Positions 59,840-64,000 of a DNA stretch of 64,000 nt are shown in pieces. Under the pieces are notes generated by a model. That model ran no database searches. It was not told where the DNA came from and saw only the letters and a list, made by a program, of their open reading frames with translations. How positions within the stretch are numbered: position 1 is the stretch's first letter; each line of letters starts with the position of its first letter. The DNA is from Paucibacter aquatile (GTDB taxonomy: Bacteria; Pseudomonadota; Gammaproteobacteria; Burkholderiales; Burkholderiaceae_C), in the NCBI RefSeq assembly GCF_002885975.1, contig NZ_POSP01000004.1:1-64000 (forward strand). Reading direction: 5' to 3'. A program made the translations under genes and the position numbers.

Positions 59840-60376
59840 ATGCGCAACAAGAGCATCCTGACCGAAGCCCGCCAGATCGAACGTGCGGTGACCCTGATCA
59901 ATCTGGGTGCGCGCCTGCAAGTGCTGGAGTCGGAGACGGACCTGTCCTACGAGCGACTGCTGCGCCTGTACAAGGAAGTCTCGGGCAAGAGCCCGAGCAA
60001 GGGCCAGCTGCCGTTCTCGACCGATTGGTTCATGACCTGGCAGCCCAACATCCACGCCTCGCTGTTCCTGAACGTGCACGAGTACCTGAACAAGGTGTCG
60101 GAGCTGGACGAGATCGACGCGGTGATCAAGGCCTACCAGCTCTACCAGGAGCAGACCCAGGCGCAAGGCCTGGAGGCCATGTTGTCCATCACCCGCGCCT
60201 GGCGCCTGGTGAAGTTCATCGACAACGGCATGCTGACCATGACCAAGTGCTCGAGCTGCGGCGGCCACTTCGTGACCCACCCGCATGAGATTGCCCGTCA
60301 CTATGTCTGCGGCATGTGCAACCCGCCGGCCCGTGCGGGCAAGGGCCGCGCCCAGGGCGCGATCCAGATGCACTGA
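59840..60376 (+). CDS. flhC: Flagellar transcriptional regulator FlhC, copy 1
   Basis: DNA-binding partner of FlhD. The 178 residues start MRNKSILTEARQIERAVTLI; the zinc site is complete (KCSSCGGHF and YVCGMCNPP, four Cys). FSTDWFMTWQPNIHASLF is characteristic. The C-terminal tail is basic. A glycosyltransferase starts 22 bases after the stop and may be co-transcribed. Confidence 0.96.
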   Translation: MRNKSILTEARQIERAVTLINLGARLQVLESETDLSYERLLRLYKEVSGKSPSKGQLPFSTDWFMTWQPNIHASLFLNVHEYLNKVSELDEIDAVIKAYQLYQEQTQAQGLEAMLSITRAWRLVKFIDNGMLTMTKCSSCGGHFVTHPHEIARHYVCGMCNPPARAGKGRAQGAIQMH

Positions 60377-60398
60377 GCCGCCCTGAGACCGAAGCCTC

Positions 60399-61445
60399 AT
60401 GTACCGCGTCTGTCTGGTCGTCATCGCTCGTGATGAGGCGGCGACGATCGCCCGCCTGCTGGACAGCGTCCGGCCCTGGGTCGATGAGATGCTGGTGCTG
60501 GACACCGGCTCCAGCGACGCCACGCCGGCCCTGGCCCAGGCGGCAGGCGCGCGCGTGCAGCACTTCGCCTGGTGCGACGATTTTTCCGCGGCTCGCAACG
60601 CGGCACTGGACGCCGCGCAAGCGGGCGGGGCGGACTGGCATCTGGTGCTCGATGCCGATGAATGGCTGATCGCCGGTGGCCCGGCCCTGCAGGCTTTGCG
60701 CCATCAAGCCCCGGACCATGTCGCCAGCATCGAGCTGGTCGACCATTTTCACGATGGCGCGCAGCGCGAGGCGCACGCCCGGCTGAGCCGCGTCTTGCCA
60801 GCTGACGTGCGCTATGCCGGCCGCATCCACGAGCAGCCCCAGCATCAGCTGCCGCTGCGCGCCCTGGCCGTGCAAATCGGCCACGATGGCTATCTGCCCG
60901 ATCGCCTGCAGGCCAAGCGCGGCCGCAATGAAGCGCTGTTGCGACAGGAGCTGCAGCAGCGCCCGGATGATGCTTACCTTTGGTACCAGCTCGGCAAGGA
61001 CCAGTCGGTCTACGAGGACTATGCGGCGGCCGAGACCAGCTTTGCCCAGGCGGCGGCCCTGGCGCCGACGCCGCCGGGTTGGTGGATGGACCTGGTCGCG
61101 CGGCGGTTGTTCGGCCTCAAGCAGCTCAAGCGCCACGATGCCGGCATGGATTTCGCACAGAGCCAACTGGACGTCTGCGCCGAGTCGCCCGACTTCTTTT
61201 TCGCCCTCGGCGACCTTTTGCTCGACTGTGCCGCCGATCTGCCCGAGCAGGCGCCGGCCTTGCTCCCCATGATCGAAGACGCCTGGCGGCGCTGCCTGGA
61301 GATCGGTGAGCGACCCGAGCTCAGTGGCGCGGTGGCCGGGCGCGGCAGCCATCTGGCCGCCCACAACCTGGCCCTGGTGCTGGATGGCACCGGCCGCCCG
61401 GACGAGGCCCAGGCCTTGCGGCAGCGCTTCGCCCTGGCCGCCTGA
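60399..61445 (+). CDS. Family 2 glycosyltransferase with C-terminal helical (TPR-like) part
   Basis: A 348-residue cytosolic protein. The first ~200 residues are a GT-A fold of family 2: VCLVVIARDEAATIARLLDSV, VLDTGSSDATPALAQAAGA, and the DxD-containing HLVLDADEW. The remainder is helical with repeats resembling TPRs (DDAYLWYQLGKDQSVYEDYAAAETSFAQAAALAP). It is transcribed right after flhC and before fliB, so transfer of sugar to flagellin is a reasonable hypothesis; acceptor and sugar are unknown. A general cell-surface glycosyltransferase is the alternative. Confidence 0.82.
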   Translation: MYRVCLVVIARDEAATIARLLDSVRPWVDEMLVLDTGSSDATPALAQAAGARVQHFAWCDDFSAARNAALDAAQAGGADWHLVLDADEWLIAGGPALQALRHQAPDHVASIELVDHFHDGAQREAHARLSRVLPADVRYAGRIHEQPQHQLPLRALAVQIGHDGYLPDRLQAKRGRNEALLRQELQQRPDDAYLWYQLGKDQSVYEDYAAAETSFAQAAALAPTPPGWWMDLVARRLFGLKQLKRHDAGMDFAQSQLDVCAESPDFFFALGDLLLDCAADLPEQAPALLPMIEDAWRRCLEIGERPELSGAVAGRGSHLAAHNLALVLDGTGRPDEAQALRQRFALAA

Positions 61446-61588
61446 GGGCTCGCGAGCCGGCCTTCGAGCTCGCTCTGGATCTGCTGGGTGCGTCCGCAGC
61501 TTTTCTGGCGATGGCCGGATGGGCCTGCGGTATCCAATGCTCTGACGCGCACATCCGCGCGCGATTCACAGCGAAGAGCAGCCCCGGC

Positions 61589-62866
61589 ATGAAAACACCC
61601 GCCCATCCCCAGGCCCGCCGCATCCAGGCGATGGCGCCGCGTTACATGCAGACCTTTCGTTGTGTGGGGGCTGACTGTGTGGAGAGCTGCTGCGGAAGCT
61701 GGAGCATCGCCATCGATGAGCTCACCTACAAACGCTACCAAACGATCCGCATCGAGCCTCTGGCGAGCCAGCTTCGGCACCATGTGCAGCGACATGCCGA
61801 TCCTGCGTCGGCCCATGGCGCGTACGCCAGCATTTCGCTCAAGATGGACGAAATGTGTCCCATGCTCGACAGCGACCGTCTCTGCAGCATCCAGAAGTCC
61901 TTGGGCGCCGAGGCCTTGTCCGGCACCTGCAACGACTACCCGCGCATGTATGTCCATGACGGCCAGCATCTGGGCCTGTGTGCCAGCCTGAGCTGCCCCG
62001 AGGCTGCACGCCTTGCGCTCAGCGATGCCTCGGCCCTGGACTTGAGCGAAATCTCGCTGGACATCAATCCCGAACTTGCCCCGGCTTTGCATCGCCGGCG
62101 CGACCCCTATCCGTCGGCCGAAGAACCCGATCTGGTGCGCCGTCATGCGCCCATGCTGGCCACGCTCATGGATGCCCTGGTGCGCCTGGATTCACTCACG
62201 GCAGAACAGGCCCTGGTGTATGGCGGTCTGCTCTGGCGCCGTATCGCAGCCCTGGGGGAGCCGGGCTCAGCCGCGGCGAGCGATGCGGCGCTGGAGCAGG
62301 TGCTTGATCAGTTCTTGCGCCCCGATTCCCTGTCGCGCGCGGCCGAGCTGGTGCAAGGCCTGCCTGTGCCCAAGGAGGCTCAGTTCAGCCTCTTGCTGGG
62401 CGCCTGTCAGCGCTTCATGCGCGAGCATGGTGGAAGGGCTTCCTTCCGCGCCCTGATGGATGAGGTCAGCCAGGGCCTGCTGCTGGGCGAGTCCATGGAA
62501 GTGTGCCTGGCCCGTTACCAAGATGCCGATCAGCAGGTGCTGCGCCCCTTCCTGGCGCAGCATCCCCATTTGCTCAAGAACTACACGCTCAATGCCTTGC
62601 AGGCCGCGGTGTTCCCGCGTCGAGGCACGGCCGAGCTGCAGACGGAGTACATGGATCTGGCCGTTCGCCTTGCCTTGATTCGCTTCTACCTCGTCGGACT
62701 CGCGGCCCTGCGTGGCCCGGCTTTTGGGGTGAATGACGTCATCCGTGCGGTCTACGGTGTGGCCCGCAATATCGAGCACAACCGGCGTTTCATGCCGGGT
62801 GTGATGCAGCTTCTGCAGGAGCGCGGGGCCCTGCGCCTGGAAGTGCTGGCGACCCTGTTGCTCTGA
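61589..62866 (+). CDS. fliB: Flagellin lysine-N-methylase FliB
   Basis: Methylates lysines on flagellin. The 425-residue protein carries the FliB Cys-rich start (QTFRCVGADCVESCCGSW), CPMLDSDRLCSIQ and GTCNDYPRMYVH, and GLCASLSCPEAARL, so the family's Cys set for an iron-sulfur centre appears complete. The C-terminal half is helical. The ATG at 61589 was chosen; an upstream start at 61511 and an internal one at 61631 are also possible. It is the last gene before the second flhDC copy. Confidence 0.88.
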   Translation: MKTPAHPQARRIQAMAPRYMQTFRCVGADCVESCCGSWSIAIDELTYKRYQTIRIEPLASQLRHHVQRHADPASAHGAYASISLKMDEMCPMLDSDRLCSIQKSLGAEALSGTCNDYPRMYVHDGQHLGLCASLSCPEAARLALSDASALDLSEISLDINPELAPALHRRRDPYPSAEEPDLVRRHAPMLATLMDALVRLDSLTAEQALVYGGLLWRRIAALGEPGSAAASDAALEQVLDQFLRPDSLSRAAELVQGLPVPKEAQFSLLLGACQRFMREHGGRASFRALMDEVSQGLLLGESMEVCLARYQDADQQVLRPFLAQHPHLLKNYTLNALQAAVFPRRGTAELQTEYMDLAVRLALIRFYLVGLAALRGPAFGVNDVIRAVYGVARNIEHNRRFMPGVMQLLQERGALRLEVLATLLL

Positions 62867-63096
62867 GCTGAGCTTGCGCCAGGGCAGGGCGCCTGACAGC
62901 GTCAAGCTGCCGTCCGCCATGGGCAGGAAAAGCCAGATATTTCACGGTCTGCAGCGGGCTTGTAGGAAGTTGCCTGACAAGGTTCTGGGAAGAACCGGGA
63001 CTCAAGAGCTGGATTTGGGCTGATGTTGCGGGGCTGATCGGGTCTTCACAATTCGTTTCACGTTGAGACGAATCGCAAACAGACCGGAGTCAGACC

Positions 63097-63420
63097 ATGA
63101 ACGCAGACCAAATCCTCGCCGAGATCCGTGAAGCCAATCTGAACTACCTGATGCTGGCGCAGAACCTGATCCGCACGGACCGCGAGCAGGCGCTGTACCG
63201 CCTGGGCATCTCGGAAGACACGGCCACCCTGATCTCGACGCTGAGCCCGGCGCAGCTGATGAAGATCTCCTCGGGCAACACCTTGCTGTGCCGCTTCCGC
63301 ATGGACGATGACCTGGTCTGGGGCCTGCTGACCAGCCACAGCAAGACGGCGGCCAACGACGGCGTCGGCCGCCTGCACGCCAGCATCCTGATGGCAGGCC
63401 GCCACCAAGAAGCGGCCTGA
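63097..63420 (+). CDS. flhD: Flagellar transcriptional regulator FlhD, copy 2
   Basis: Encodes the same 107 residues as copy 1. The four base differences (a GAC/GAT, GCG/GCA, CGG/CGC and GCC/GCG) are silent. The upstream 127 bases are identical to copy 1, so the same promoter and palindromes are present and expression is expected to be the same. Confidence 0.96.
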   Translation: MNADQILAEIREANLNYLMLAQNLIRTDREQALYRLGISEDTATLISTLSPAQLMKISSGNTLLCRFRMDDDLVWGLLTSHSKTAANDGVGRLHASILMAGRHQEAA

Positions 63421-63590
63421 ATGTAGACCCCCGGCTGCGCGGGACCGCGCAGCCACCCCCCGAGGGGGTTCGAATCAAGGCCGGGCAGGGCCCGCCGCTG
63501 ATTCGCTCCGCGGGGCCGCCCTTCCTTCAAGGAAATAGCGGCCCGGCGCTGCCCCGCAAACACCAACACCAAATTTCGAGAGACTCCATC

Positions 63591-64000
63591 ATGCGCAACA
63601 AGAGCATCCTGACCGAAGCCCGCCAGATCGAACGTGCGGTGACCCTGATCAATCTGGGTGCGCGCCTGCAAGTGCTGGAGTCGGAGACGGACCTGTCCTA
63701 CGAGCGACTGCTGCGCCTGTACAAGGAAGTCTCGGGCAAGAGCCCCAGCAAGGGTCAGCTGCCGTTTTCGACCGACTGGTTCATGACCTGGCAGCCCAAT
63801 ATCCACGCCTCGCTGTTCCTGAACGTGCACGAGTACCTGAACAAGGTGTCGGAGCTGGACGAGATCGACGCGGTGATCAAGGCCTACCAGCTCTACCAGG
63901 AGCAGACCCAGGCGCAAGGCCTGGAGGCCATGTTGTCCATCACCCGCGCCTGGCGCCTGGTGAAGTTCATCGACAACGGCATGCTGACCATGACCAAGTG
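63591..64000 (+). CDS. flhC: Flagellar transcriptional regulator FlhC, copy 2 (partial)
   Basis: Begins MRNKSILTEARQIERAVTLI and runs in frame to the window end, about 136 codons, stopping just before the first zinc Cys pair. The visible protein is identical to copy 1, with five silent differences. What follows it is outside the window, so whether it is intact is unknown. Confidence 0.93.
   Translation, partial: MRNKSILTEARQIERAVTLINLGARLQVLESETDLSYERLLRLYKEVSGKSPSKGQLPFSTDWFMTWQPNIHASLFLNVHEYLNKVSELDEIDAVIKAYQLYQEQTQAQGLEAMLSITRAWRLVKFIDNGMLTMTK

Larger units (their letters stand above)
59220..60249 (+). repeat. flhDC direct repeat, copy 1
   Basis: Nearly identical to 62958-64000. It includes 127 bases of identical upstream DNA, flhD, the flhD-flhC spacer and flhC; the end given is where copy 2 leaves the window, so the true repeat may continue. 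Upstream of 59220 the two copies share nothing obvious. Confidence 0.93.
62958..64000 (+). repeat. flhDC direct repeat, copy 2 (cut by the window end)
   Basis: Same orientation as copy 1, 3738 bp away (3751 after a spacer difference). In flhD and the visible flhC I count nine base differences, all synonymous. The spacer has a single-base change and a 9/22-base replacement near 63515. Confidence 0.93.

Noticed and set aside
59220..64000. Composite transposon or genomic island around the flhDC repeats
   Set aside because: No transposase, terminal inverted repeats or target-site duplications were found; base composition looks like the neighbours.

Overview
The window reads as a high-GC betaproteobacterium of the order Burkholderiales, most likely from the Rubrivivax/Roseateles/Leptothrix neighbourhood. 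This rests on gene content and order (nadE-glnB, the ECF sigma/DUF3619/DUF3106/RDD cluster, ilvBHC-pssA-leuA, tRNA-Leu-tig-clpP-clpX-lon, flhDC as flagellar master regulator); genus and species are inference. Almost the whole window is ordinary chromosomal backbone. No transposase, integrase, prophage or CRISPR array was seen.

Layout. 1-2000: 3' part of a 23S rRNA gene, spacer, 5S rRNA and a strong terminator. 2.1-9.6 kb: a J-domain-like protein, a proton-pumping pyrophosphatase divergent from a soluble pyrophosphatase, a FemAB-like acyltransferase, NAD synthetase and PII. 9.6-12.5 kb (minus strand): diacylglycerol kinase and a four-gene ECF sigma factor cluster. 12.6-19.1 kb: branched-chain amino acid synthesis (ilvB, ilvN, ilvC, leuA) with pssA embedded. 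A leucine leader peptide with four consecutive Leu codons and an intrinsic terminator precede leuA. 19.2-22.6 kb: a PBP7-type endopeptidase, an IclR regulator, a TIGR03790-like exported protein and a 31-bp tandem repeat. 22.6-25.7 kb: hpnCDE (squalene synthesis). 25.7-30.3 kb: an RND efflux pair behind a palindromic operator. 30.5-36.6 kb: tRNA-Leu, trigger factor, ClpP, ClpX and Lon, with heat-shock-type promoter matches before clpP and lon. 36.7-37.9 kb: six tRNA genes, four of them identical tRNA-Gly(GCC).

37.9-64 kb is a flagellar region. fliFGHIJKLMNOPQR runs on the minus strand with fliE divergent. A pseudopilin, a PilZ protein, fliT, fliS, fliD and three short flagellin genes follow. 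Four sigma-28-type promoters could be aligned. Beyond the flagellins lie a TPR protein and flhDC, then a glycosyltransferase and a flagellin lysine methylase (FliB), and then a second, nearly identical flhDC that the window end cuts. The two flhDC copies are direct repeats 3.74 kb apart that bracket the presumed flagellin-modification pair; every coding difference I found between them is synonymous.

How the genes fit together: flhDC would switch on the basal-body and export genes, FliA would then read the sigma-28 promoters of fliC, fliD and fliS-fliT, and the bracketed enzymes may decorate the filament. The most notable signals are the bracketing flhDC duplication, the matching ~215-nt leaders of two flagellin genes, the sigma-28 promoter lying inside a flagellin terminator, and the leucine attenuator.
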